From assembly GCA_963662155.1 (NCBI GenBank), contig OY759271.1:15075584-15139583 (forward strand): DNA of 64,000 nt. The letters are read 5' to 3'. The position numbers and the translations under genes are program-made. The DNA comes from Lamellibrachia columna (lineage: Eukaryota > Annelida > Polychaeta > Sabellida > Siboglinidae). The notes beneath the pieces were generated by a model, which was not told where the DNA came from, did no database searches, and was given only the letters and a program-made list of their open reading frames with translations. Below are positions 23,477-34,889 of this stretch, in pieces. Positions within the stretch are counted from its first letter, which is position 1. Every line of letters starts with the position of its first letter.

Positions 23477-26400
23477 ATGGCTCAACAAGAACAAGACGAC
23501 ATTTGGCTGGTAGACTCAGAAATTGCGCAGCAGAGATCGAGTTTCGCCCTCGACATAGGTAAGCACGATCCTTTGTCTACCCAATATGTTATGCCATAAC
23601 GACAAGGGGCACTGTACACCAATATAATCTTGCGACTGCGGTGAATCAGCCTGGTTCATTGACAGATAAAGCCCCTGTTCGTGTCTGCAAAAGGGATGGT
23701 TTCGCATTTTCCGATTCGTCTTTAACCAATCGCTTTTCTGGCTGCTATCACTAACGCAATACCATGGAATGTCGTTTTTTTATTAAAGATATGCTAATAA
23801 GTAGTTGTGTTTTCGCTGTAGGCGCGTCATTGGCGAAAGTTGTGTATCGCTCGAACAAAGACTACAAAGACGGAAAACCCATATTCACACAGGTATTCAG
23901 CTGGATGCCAATGAGGTTTTGCATGCATCAACTAAACGAGTTTCGTCTCGGTTTTGTCGTATTAAAAAACAAGTTGATAATGCACTATTTAGTAAGAGCA
24001 TTCACGTCTGCTAAAATGAATAGGGGCGATGTTGAAAATGGCTGATATGTAAATATGCCATTTGTTGATATACGTTTAAACTTTTTTTTATCCCACTAGC
24101 ATTGCAGAGAATGCTTATTGGATATTGATTGTATTACATATAAAAGGGTTTGTAAGCATAAAGTAAAACAAACTGTAACGTTTGATCAATCTTCTTCGTC
24201 ACAAGTAAATATATGTGTGAAAATTTGCTTTGTGACAAGTAAGTTATTAATAAAAAAGTTCAAATATTGTTAAAAAATATTGTTTACCTCTTCACGTTAA
24301 ATTGCTAGGAATTTTAAATTATCAGTAAATATAAATGGTTGTCTGACTGGAACTGTTTGCTGTCGCGCAGGAACATCCGAATTTTGGCCGTCTACGATTG
24401 GCCATGCTCAAGCGATTTGAACCGGAAGTGTTGATACAGTTCATCAAAGACAACTGCGACCGGACGGAAGACGCGTCGTCTCCATGTTGCATCCCGGCGA
24501 CCGGCTGTGGCAGCAGCATCTATCGACGACAGCTGGAGCAGGGACTGAACATCAAGTTAGCAGACGCTCTGAATATACCTATATCAATAGACTCCTTGTT
24601 GAGTTCCTTTGTCTGACCGAGTGTTTGACCATGATATATACGATGCTTTCTGTCTATTCTGGCCGATGTTCTGCTTTTCTCTGCAATTCTTCGTATGCTA
24701 TTAATTCTTTCAGGCTGGTCAGCAAATCCATTAATTTCTTTCTCATTGATCTTTTTGTATTTTCCCTTCTATTGCCGGCTGTAGAAGTTCTTAATTTCTA
24801 ATGAAATGTCCTAAGTTTGTTTGTCTTTTCCTGATAAATTTAATAAATTTTTTTTCTTTAACAGTATTGAACTTATTACTTATTCTTAGATAGTGAACCA
24901 AATATATTTAACAACAAGAATAAATATGATATTGAAGTTTATGGATCGGCAAATAAACCCGACTGAAAGATTCACTCAAAATAAGCTGCTAAAAATAATT
25001 ACAAGAAAAAGTCGAATGTACAACACAAATGCATTTCAAAATGAATGAAAAGTGTCAGATATTTATATTTAAATTACATATATTATTCATAATCTATACA
25101 ATGATCGTTTACCGTTGGTTAAAAAAACAAGTTTGATCATTATCCATGAACATATCACACAAGACAAACACTGAAGAATATATTTCCAAGAGGGCCAAAC
25201 ACAATCACGGTGCAGCAATGTTAGGTGCCAAATAATTATGAAATTATCAAAAGTCTACCAAAAATGTATGCTCTTTCAAAAAATTTGCTAACCAAATGGA
25301 AAATATATTATTTCTAAAGTGTTAATTAATTATTAATTGTTTACTGTACACATGTTTTACCTATTGATAAATATTGAAATGACAAATGTTTAGGCGTACT
25401 ATTTATTGATTTTGTTTATATCAGACGCCAAATTTTTCTTATTATAAATGTGCATATGTCGGAACGTTAGCTTGAAAAGTGATTATTTATTTTAGCGACC
25501 CACCATCAGTTACATTCTGCACTGATTCCTGTATTTATGTGAATTAATTATTATTAGTGTTACTCTCCAGCTTAGTCACCCCTATTGTTACTATCCAGCT
25601 TTTTCACCCCTATTGTTACTCTCCAGAGCTTATGCACCCCGTTGTTACTCCAGCTTATTCACCCCCTATTTTTGCTCTCTACCCCACTCTCCTCCTGATC
25701 CACATCTCGATGCTTTCCAGGTGTTTGATGTTGCTACTTCTTAACGTCCAAGTAATTGCAAATATGTTCTACCAGTCTTTTTAATGCTTTCCCATTCTTT
25801 TTTGTTAGGAGCATTTTATCGTTGCCGAATGTGACCTTTCGCATGGATATCCACATATTTGGTCATATTGACTATATTTCTTCTTGCAGGATTTGTATTT
25901 GATGGTCCAATTTAATATATTCGGTTATTTGCCAGGTTGTCTCTGTTGTTACTCAAATTAAGGCAACTTTAAGATTTAAAAATATTCCAACGCAACAAAC
26001 AAGGAAGTGAATAGCTTATCCAGAGTTCAATAATCATTCATCTGCGTGTATCCAGCCCTTTTGTTTTTAGACATATTCACACTGCTAGCATATGCACAAT
26101 CAGTATATAATTTGACCTATTCAGTTGTTTTCTTCTGTGACAATGGAGATTTTATTATATCTAATCTTCGACTATTTTCTTCACGGTGTAGCCAGTGCAT
26201 TTATTTTTTTTATATGTCGCTCAGTTGTGAACATTGATTTAAAACAATACTTACTGCATAAAGCAATGGTGGCCATATTGATGTAAAAATTTTTTTCGCT
26301 GACCTTGATTCCCTCCCCCTTAAGTAGGCTTTGTACGAATAAGTAAATATCGACAATTGTGAACGGCCCCTTACGCGAGTGCGAATTCACGCAGCTAGCA

Positions 26401-29400
26401 CAATTCTAGGTACATGTATATTAAAAGGTCAATCGGATAAAGCTGTGTTTCTGATAGGATCCAACAGATGCTGGAGTGGGACTGCTTCGCCGCCGGTCTT
26501 CGTTTTTTGCGGAACAACGACTCGCGGCAGTCGCTGTGCCTTGAGACGAGCGCTACAGGTCAGAGGTCCTTCTGCCATCCTTCATAATTAAAATTTTACA
26601 GAATTGCTTTACTGATACCACCTAACCGGAAAAGGGGGAAGACCCAGCGGCGGAGGCATTGGGCCGGGCCCCCTTTGCTTATTTTTTCTCCGTATTTGTC
26701 ATGGTAGCCTGGTAAACTAATGGCTGACCAAGTTTGGTCCCCTCTTTGTGATATCCCAGATACACTACTAGGAAGACCGTCACTGAGATGGGAGGACTGC
26801 GTAAAGATGGCTGTTTGCAAGACATGGGAGGATGACACGTGGAAGAAGAAGGTTTTCCGTTAGGGAGAAGTAGAAAGACATAACACCTGGGGTGGTGCAG
26901 CAATACACGAACCAGCATCCTACCCTTTATAAAAGGAGCAACGAGGATGAACTAATATCACCCCCTGATAACTTATATCACCCCCTGATAACCAGTGGCT
27001 TACTAGTGGATACACAGGACAATATTGGTGTCTTTGATTAGAAACTACATAGCCGCTAACACAACTACGTGCTACACATCGGGATTGCAGTTTTACTACA
27101 AAGTTACATTCTGATATACAGCATTGTATCTGTTGAAAACTGACATGAATGATTGTGCTACTTGGCGACAGATAGTCTGTGTTACTTAGCGACAGATAGT
27201 TGATTGTGCTACTTAGCAGACAGATAGAAACTGCGTAGCCGCTAACGCAACTACGTGCTACACATCGGGATTGCAGTTTTACTACAAAGTTACAGTCGGA
27301 TATATATGTTGAAAACTGACATGAACGATTGTGCTACTTAGCGACAGATAGTCTGTGTATTTGCCATTCGAAACACGGAAGCGAGCGACATTTGAGAAAT
27401 CGAGAGATTTCTTAGTAATGGTTGGTTGATTCTGCGACTTCGACATAGTTCAACTGCACGTCTGTTTTTGGTAGGGGTCTACCAATAGTGTTCAATATCG
27501 GTTCTTCACAATGGTGAGACTACCAAACAGAAAGAGTAACTATTTGCACCATTCGAACATGACTCAAAAGCCAATGTGTTCTACAGTAATTGGATTCATA
27601 AAATAATTAACCATTAGAATGCATTCCCGCAATTTTTTTTTTTGGTCCAGTAAATTGCAATATCAGTAGTTTCGTTTAAGATTCTTTGTAAATGTACGAC
27701 TTGACCGTCAGAGTGATTAAGAGCATATTCGCGATAGCTTAACGGGTTCTGATGGAAATAGAAACAGTATTTTTTTCTGGCCAAATAAAACATATCGTCA
27801 AACACAAACACACCATATAGTTTTGTATGTCCCAGTCCACATAATCTGCATAATGGTAAACCATTTGAAGGAAGACACTTGATTTGCCCCTCTAGATCTC
27901 ATCTGTGAAAACTCACCAGCATTTGAGGACGAATCATATACGTTGCGTTTATATTGCAGTGTCCACGTTCCAGGAGCAAGATTGTTCGCATTGTGCGTTC
28001 TAGAAAATAGGCATGAAACACCCCACTTTGTTTGTCAGCACGTGTGTTAACACAGGAATACATTAAAACAGAAACTGTCAAATATTAGAGCACCAGCTGG
28101 TTGAAGTTCAAGTTATTTACTTGCAGGTGAAACAGACGGTGTGGAAAAGGCAACCACGGCGGTGAGAATTATGGCCAGTCTACACAATTTCTCCGACATG
28201 AAAGCTGAATTCATGGGCCAGGCTTCCCAAAAGGAGAAGCAAGCCGAATCGACACCCGAGAACGGTCCGCTGCAGAATACCGGTTCTTCTACTGGCGCTG
28301 GCAATCAGGAAACACCGTCAGCAAACGCATCAACTTGTATTTTAGTCATCATCGGAACAGGCGCAAGTTGGGTAAAGGTCAGTGAATTGCTGCTTGCGCT
28401 TGCTTCTGTAGAGAAAGCATCGGTGTTGGATATGTCTAGCAAACGTTGGTTTTGTTGGCATGCGAATGCTGAATGATTGGACCATTTCATATGGTCGTCC
28501 GTATTGTCATTACGTAGAGCAACTATCGAAATAATAGTGATATATTTTAAATGAAAAATTAACTTGAAAACAAATTCTAGTTTTTCTATATGTCATTTAA
28601 CGATCATAGTCAATTCTGTTGACGATTTTACAAAAATTGTGTAGTCTTTTATTACGCCGACTACACATAATACATAAAACTATTCACACACTACAGATTT
28701 GAATATTAGTGATTTTACTAGCACAATTGAAAATATCTGAAAGTAACAAAATGTGGATACTGGAAGTACGAAAACCGCAGTCTAGTTTTAACATCAATCG
28801 AAGGCAAAGTCGAGGGAAAGAACAAGCCATGATGAAGGCAAAGCACCTGGATCGAACGAGGCAGGCCTGCATATTGCACGGGAGATGGCGAGGACGCGGA
28901 GTGACAGGAGGATGTCTATACCCTCCACGGGCTAAGGATGTGAACGACCTCCACGGGCTAAGGATGTGAACGACCTCCACGGGCTAAGGATGTGAACGAC
29001 GTCCACGGGCTAAGGCTGATTATGAAGAAGATGGACTAAATGAATTATGTAGGAAGCTTTAGTCTGACAGAGCAGCACCTTTTCTGCGATTGAACTGTTT
29101 TATCATCTCACAAAAAAACTGAAGCGGCTGATAACATAGTCTGTTTTCCGGTAGACTGGCAACAAATCCTATCGGTCAATAGGCCTATATGTTAAGTTGC
29201 TTGTACAATTGTGGAAGATAACTTCGATGTACATTTTAGAACATTATTATTGTCATCCCAATGATGATAATATCAAACGGAATGGAGAGTGGAGCTGCCA
29301 ACAATATATACACTGAAATAGAATACTTGCTAGTGCGCTGCTATTGATAATGAATGATGTAGCTTTGTATTCATCGGACGTCCCCTGTTCGTAGTCTGTG

Positions 29401-32400
29401 GTGAATGGTTTCCCCAGAGCTTTTCAAACAGAGCGGAACACATAGCACCGGTCTCGATAACGTTCGGGAACCGAACCTATCAAAGGCTCTAATAAAGCAC
29501 CACTCCACTACCATTAGCTTTCCTGTCTTTAAGTTCTAAGAACGCAGGCAATACTTCACTGTGACATGTTCTAGATCGGAGGACCAGGTTCACTAAAGAC
29601 GATTCACCTTTCTGCTTCGGCCGGTGGCATGTTCGTTAGCCTGGGGAGGCTATTGACCCGCAGCAGCAAGGTACTTCCTTCGAAACTAATTTGTTTCTCT
29701 CGGTTACTCAGCCCACATCATATTATAAGATCCAATTCTTGGTATTTATAAGCTTGTCTTACATAGATTAACAAGTCCTCTCCCGTTATTCTATTCCTCC
29801 AGTCATTTAGACAATCACAAAAAGAGATACTTCATTCAGTATCCCGGTTCATGTCCCGCATAAACAGCAAAAACAGAATGAGAGAAAATACTGTTCAATA
29901 TTATATCTCCGAAGATTTCAAGTCCGTGCTACATCGTGGTATATTTTTTCAAAACATAAACAGTTACTAACGGTTAGAATCAAACAAAGCTGTTGTCTAA
30001 TTATGGCTGATTCGTTGCATCTTCCTTCTTCCGCCCGTCTTTTCTCCTCTACACGAAACTTACTTGCTTAATTTAAGCCTTTTCACTCCCTGGTTGTCCC
30101 TCCACTTCTCTGCCCCAGGTGTCTTGTCCTTCCTTTTTTCCTTTTGCTCTGATGGTTCCATGTGAGTGCCTGTCTTATAATGTGTTGTGTTGGCTTCCTA
30201 AGAGTTTGGCTTATAGAACTGCACCCCTCCTTCTAACGTGATGTTCAATTGGTACTTAATTGGTACTTTCCCATAGTGCCTCATTGCGATTTGTTTCACG
30301 CCATCATATCATTAGAATACTTCTTAGACATTTACTTATGAAAGCTTGGATCTTCTGTAGCATGGAGTTTGTAGTACGCCGAGTCTTTGATCTCGTCTTT
30401 ATTGTAGTGTTGAGATGGACTCACACACGCTTTTCGTGTTTCTTGGTGTTTTTTGGTTTGCGAATAACATGTATTTGTTTCTGCTTGCAGACATTCTTGG
30501 AACTGATAGATTTGGCGAAGCGAGGTGACCCTAGTAAGGTTAACCTATGTGGCAGCGACTTGAAGTCGGATTCTGACCAAAGCGATATGTATTCAACATT
30601 CGTCAGCAATATCGCCGATATGGCTATCTCCAACTTCGGTCAAGCTTTAATTGATCCCCAAGGTCAGTGGAAAGTGAATTTATTATAGGAAGAGTGACCA
30701 AAAATTCAACTGCGGGTGCCGTAGTGGAAGGGTATATGTGAATAATTACTTGTTTAATTGTTGAGATTCAATGACACAACATAGAACATCGGAATCACAA
30801 CTGAGAGGAACAATTCTGATCGAAGTTTGGACAATTTCATTAAGTCTTAATTGCGTTGATTCTCACTCATCAGTGTAAATGAATACCCGGCAACAGACAT
30901 TAATACCCGGCAACAGACATTGATACCCGGCAACAGACTGATAGAATTATGCTGACGAAAAAAACGGAACATACATTATATCTCCATGGAAAATTCATAA
31001 AGTGACCAACTGTACGCTTTCATACAAACATAGACTACAATTGTGTTTATTAGCGATTGGCAGATGTTTCCAGTAATGGGTTCAGCAACGTTCCAAAGGC
31101 ACTGTCACAGTAAATAATCGACGTACAAATGTTGGCATTAAATTATTCAGCAAAAAGTAGTACCCACGTGCCATAATAAGTCGGGTTTATTGCGTTTCAC
31201 TTTTTGCATGCGCTAACCAATTATATAAACATTATTCATAATTCTGAAACTTCTTGTGTTAATTCACCTGCTGCCTATTTGTGTGCTAAACAGTTCTACA
31301 GACAAGCCAAAACTGTTATGGGGATTAGTTGTATTCAATGGGGCCAGTTGTGGCAGCCAAAGTCGGTCCGGTCGTAACGACTTTGGCGGCACAACCTGGT
31401 CCGCCGGGTCGATTTTGGTGGTCAAAATGTATCCGCTCAGACCGACTTTGTCAGCCAATGTTGGTCTGAAGGACTAGTTTTATCCAATGGGACCAGTTTT
31501 GGTTGCCAAAATCGGGCGGGGCTGATATATTTTGGCCACCAAAATTTATCCAATTTTAGCGTAACAGCACAACCAGCATTGCATGCATACCATGTCCGTT
31601 GTTTCACCGTCATGCTTCTATGTGCGCCAAAAACAGGCGACTTCAAAGACGATGACCTGATCGCCAGCCTTCTCGATATGGCCTGCATCGATTTCGTCCG
31701 TATAACTCGCCTGCTAGCCCTAGTCAGCGGGCAAGAGAAAGTCTACTTGGCCGGCAACTTCGTCAACAATGATTATGTCAGACGAATCATGACTCGTGAA
31801 GTCATCTATGGCGAGCTGCTATCCGAGAAACAGGTGCTGCCTCCTTTATTCGAAAGTTGTCAAAATAAAACACTACGCCCTAACCACAAGATGCACGTCC
31901 GGGAAATTACATATACAACCAGTAATGATTACAGGTACAACGCGCCTCGATGCAGAACTGCAAGGTTTAAGACCTCTTATATCATATGGACTTTCACACA
32001 GGCAATAGTAACAACGAATTTGTTTTTATATTGCGTAACTTTTACTTATAATTATTCGAGAGCCTAATTTTTTTTATTTATATGCAATGTAATGCTCTTT
32101 GGTGATTTTTTATTTTATTTATTTAAACGTAATTTAATGATGTATTAATTTTTTGTATATAATGTTTTATGTACTTGCATTATTCAGCCTTAGTGGCTGC
32201 AAATCAAAATAAACTTATTATCATTAAATGTTTATGTATTTATATATTACACATAATTATTATGTATGACCCGATTCTACTATGAAAACGATCAGACTTC
32301 GTAAATTTAAATATACGTCCGCAATATCAATGCTTTTATTATTATTTGACATGTAAGACTTTTACTAAATGTGTGAATGTAATTGTCGTTGCCGTCTTGC

Positions 32401-32492
32401 AGGGTAGGCCGGAAATACGTTTCCTGCGTCACGGTGGATATCTGGGCGCCATTGGTGCAATGGTGGCTGATGCGAAGAAACCCTCGAACTAA
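23477..32492 (+). CDS. Pantothenate-kinase-fold (Fumble/PanK type II) protein, likely pseudokinase; 9 exons
   Basis: Exons: 23477-23558, 23822-23892, 24371-24555, 26458-26558, 28127-28377, 29575-29670, 30491-30662, 31637-31833, 32403-32492. All introns are GT-AG and phases match, giving 414 residues. Family landmarks appear in order: nucleotide loop DIGASLAK (26-33), ATGCGSSIYRR (94-104), WDCFAAGLRFL (about 120-130), VIIGTGASW (220-228), SASAGGMF (243-250), VYLAGNF in exon 8, and HGGYLGAIGA near the C-terminus. PanK enzymes phosphorylate pantothenate, the first step of CoA synthesis. Here the catalytic Glu after the Gly motif reads Arg103, and the conserved Arg before the GGGTF motif reads Thr239 or nearby, so catalysis is doubtful. 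Exon 5 adds a low-complexity insert (about 170-216). The exon 3 donor (GTTAGC) is weak but phase-consistent. Related to PANK1-4; not assignable to one. Confidence 0.85.
24556..26457. other. Intron 3 of the PanK-like gene
   Basis: AT-rich, without a gene. A short run at 25555-25690 repeats a CTCCAGCTTATTCACCCC-like phrase about four times. Confidence 0.5.
26600..26930 (+). mobile_element. LINE C-terminal fragment in intron 4
   Basis: Translation on the + strand gives GRPSLRWEDCVKMAVCKTW and DDTWKKKVFR, an ending like that of RTE-like or related LINE proteins, followed by stops. Only the last part is present. Confidence 0.4.
27040..27360 (+). repeat. Direct duplication of about 140 bp in intron 4
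   Basis: A sequence from ACATAGCCGCTAACACAACT through TTGAAAACTGACATGAA to GCGACAGATAGT is present at about 27045-27195 and again at about 27230-27355. The second copy has small deletions. Confidence 0.8.
28923..29020 (+). repeat. 26-bp minisatellite in intron 5
   Basis: Four copies of CCACGGGCTAAGGATGTGAA plus CGACCT, the last one variant. Confidence 0.9.
30880..30942 (+). repeat. Three copies of a 21-bp repeat in intron 7
   Basis: AATACCCGGCAACAGACATT is repeated three times, the last copy truncated. Confidence 0.85.
32080..32240 (+). other. Probable LINE or SINE 3' tail in intron 8
   Basis: CTTAGTGGCTGCAAATCAAA followed by ATAAACTTATTATCATTA looks like the 3' end of a retroposon with a short AT-rich tail. 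No coding part is recognised. Confidence 0.35.
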
Positions 32493-32713
32493 GGATGACG
32501 ACGTGAACAACATACACAAAGGAAGACTCATATTTATGTTTTGTTTACACAGCATTCTCCGTATTTGCTAAGTGGCAGGCTTTTTCTTTGCTCGTACAAG
32601 CTTAGTAGAAAATACACAGTTAGCCAGTTTGTTAGCCTAAAGTGTTCTTTTGAACATAAAAACAGCCTTATTCAAGGCTAACGTAGCAATCAAATTAAGA
32701 CTAAATTCTGTGA

Positions 32714-33204
32714 TGGCGCCGTGCAAACGGCAGGTAAGGGCCACTAGGCATTTAATATGCAGCAGTTGCAGCAACTGGGTGGACTTCGTCAAGTCCGGGT
32801 GTGAGAAGTCCTGGGCTGAGGTTCAGGCGGATAGTTTTAGCTTTGAGTGTAGGGGATGTGTGAAGATGAAGGAACTAGAGGTGGAGTTGGAACAGCTGAG
32901 GCTGCTCATTGTGGCAGTGGTGGGAAGGGAACAGGTGGCATGTGCCAGTGGTTCCGGTGGGGGGACAGTAGATGATAAAGTGGGGGAAGACGACGAGAGA
33001 GATGCTAGGGAGAGCTCACCTCAGTCTGGGAGGAGGCTGAGAGGAGGTAAGGTGACAGGTTGTAGGGAGACACGTCGTAAGGAGACGGGAAGGAAAGAAA
33101 TGGGAGGGAAGACAAGTGGATTGAAGGAGAGGGGAGTGGGGGAGACAGTAGCGAAGGAGACGGGGGGGGGAGGGAGGAGACGAGAGTTAAGGCGATGGGA
33201 GTGA
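32714..33204 (+). pseudogene. LINE ORF1, N-terminal part: zinc-finger and coiled coil
   Basis: From ATG 32714 (inside the ORF that opens at 32650) the protein begins MAPCKRQVRATRHLICSSC. It has a Cys/His cluster (CSSC...GC...CRGC), then a leucine-rich helix (KELEVELEQLRLLI) and a low-complexity Lys/Arg/Glu/Gly tail. PHD-like fingers plus a coiled coil are known in ORF1 proteins of CR1-group LINEs. It ends at a stop, 33202-33204, within purine-rich sequence and lacks the esterase domain, which appears separately at 34560-34805. Confidence 0.65.
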
Positions 33205-34290
33205 GGGAGACGGGAGGGAAAGGTGACCGATTGATGGGTGAGAGAAAGACTGATAACAGTCTGCCAAGTGACAAGGCTGCGGGACAGAATGTGATGGAAG
33301 GAATGGATTCTGAGGCAGTGATAGAGGGGATGAGGAAGAGAGCGAGCGTGTTTGTCGAGAAAAAAAACAAGGAAAACGGTCAACAAAGAAACGCTTGTCA
33401 AAAGAACCTATTAGGAAAATAGTGTTCAAGCAAACAATGTGGCGGGTTTATAGGCGTACCAGAAAGGATGAAGACTACGCAAATTATAAAGAGGCACTTA
33501 ATGCAGCTACAACTGAAATTAGACAATCTAAAAGACGCTATAAAAAAACTAGCATGTAACATAAAAAATGACAGCAAGAGTTTTTATGCATATGTCAGGA
33601 GTAAACAAAACGTAAAAGACAAGGTCGGACCTCTAGAAGATAGTGCTGGTAATATCACGGGTTTTTAATGGTGGAAGACCTAAATGGTTACTTCAGTTCA
33701 GCGTTTACCAGAGAGAATATTAGTTCATTACCTGTTCCAGATGCTAAATTCCAGGAGGCTAAATCCGTCTATTTAGGACCGTTAATGGACTCTCGATAAG
33801 CCAATGGCTTCCTTGTCCACTTACCATCTGGGCCTTTGGCTTGGATGGCAAATCTTGTTAAAAAATGATTTATCAATATCATGACCGCATAAATTATGTT
33901 TAGTGAACACCAATTTTTAAAATAAAATTTTACCGATATCTTTTTAATATGAGCATTTGTACACGATTAACATATTTACATTGCATGCTATGATGTTGTT
34001 ATCAATATCTGGAAACACAATGGCCGTCCAAGTTCAACTGCTAAATAATCACAGCAGTCAACAAAGCAATCAGCAGTGTGCAGTCATCAGGGTGATTTTG
34101 AGAGAGGCCATGCATTGACAGAATGGTCTTGTTGATAACACTAGAAATGGTCATGTTTCTTACTCGACTGTTCATAGAAAGGGCAATGGGGGAGGGGGGG
34201 ATTTCGAAACAAATTGAGTCGTAGATGAAACTCAGAATGTTTGGCGCCCGAGATATAAAGCGTCTAGGAGGAGTAAGAGCAATACAAACA

Positions 34291-34295
34291 TGCGC

Positions 34296-34368
<73 letters not shown>

Positions 34369-34371
34369 CAC
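34291..34371 (+). repeat. (CGCA)n microsatellite
   Basis: About 20 copies of CGCA. A short (GTTT)5 run follows at about 34450-34472. Confidence 0.95.
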
Positions 34372-34559
34372 TTGCTGGATTATAGTAAGATGTTGACTAT
34401 CAAACTGAGAAAAAAGGTACTGTGAAATATAAAACAGTTTGTGGCTGTGTTTGTTTGTTTGTTTGTTTGTTTCTCCGTCAGTTTCGCATGGCATGCATGG
34501 AGCACACATTGTGCAGCCGTGCTCCGGGGCAATGGGGGTGGTTCATACATAAAAAGCAA

Positions 34560-34805
34560 TTCCCGGGGGTGATTGTGTTGAGGGTTGTCTCAGGCTTTTC
34601 TAAAAAGGCGAACGGACGTGATAGTGGGAAGAGGAAGGTGGATTTATGGGGAAGTTTTGTTGGGAGGGCTGATATGTACATGAAGGATGGGCTATATCTA
34701 AGTGGAAATGGGGCGGCAGTATTCGCGGACAAACTTTCAGCAGCAGTAGATAGTGACTTGGGTACAATGACAAATATTTTTGGAAGTAAACATTGTTTAA
34801 ACTAG
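34560..34805 (+). pseudogene. LINE ORF1, C-terminal part: SGNH-esterase-like end
   Basis: The ORF ending at 34805 contains WGSFVGRADMYMKDGLYLSG followed by NGAAVFADKLSAAV. D-G-L-x-L-S-x-x-G is the last block of SGNH/GDSL hydrolases as seen in CR1-group ORF1 proteins, holding the catalytic Asp and usually a His (here Tyr). Upstream is a microsatellite, so the first part of the domain is missing. Confidence 0.6.
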
Positions 34806-34889
34806 AAGTGCAGGGGGGTTACCTAGAGGTGTCTCAAGCAGAACAAGAGGCCACTAGCACAGATAAACCAATATTAAATCATCCGAAAA

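Noticed and set aside
32999..33430. Overlapping Pro/Ser-rich ORFs on the - strand
   Set aside because: They are shadows of the purine-rich tail of LINE ORF1.
34041..34509. Cys-Val-Arg-Ala repeat ORFs on the - strand
   Set aside because: They are translations of the (CGCA)n microsatellite.
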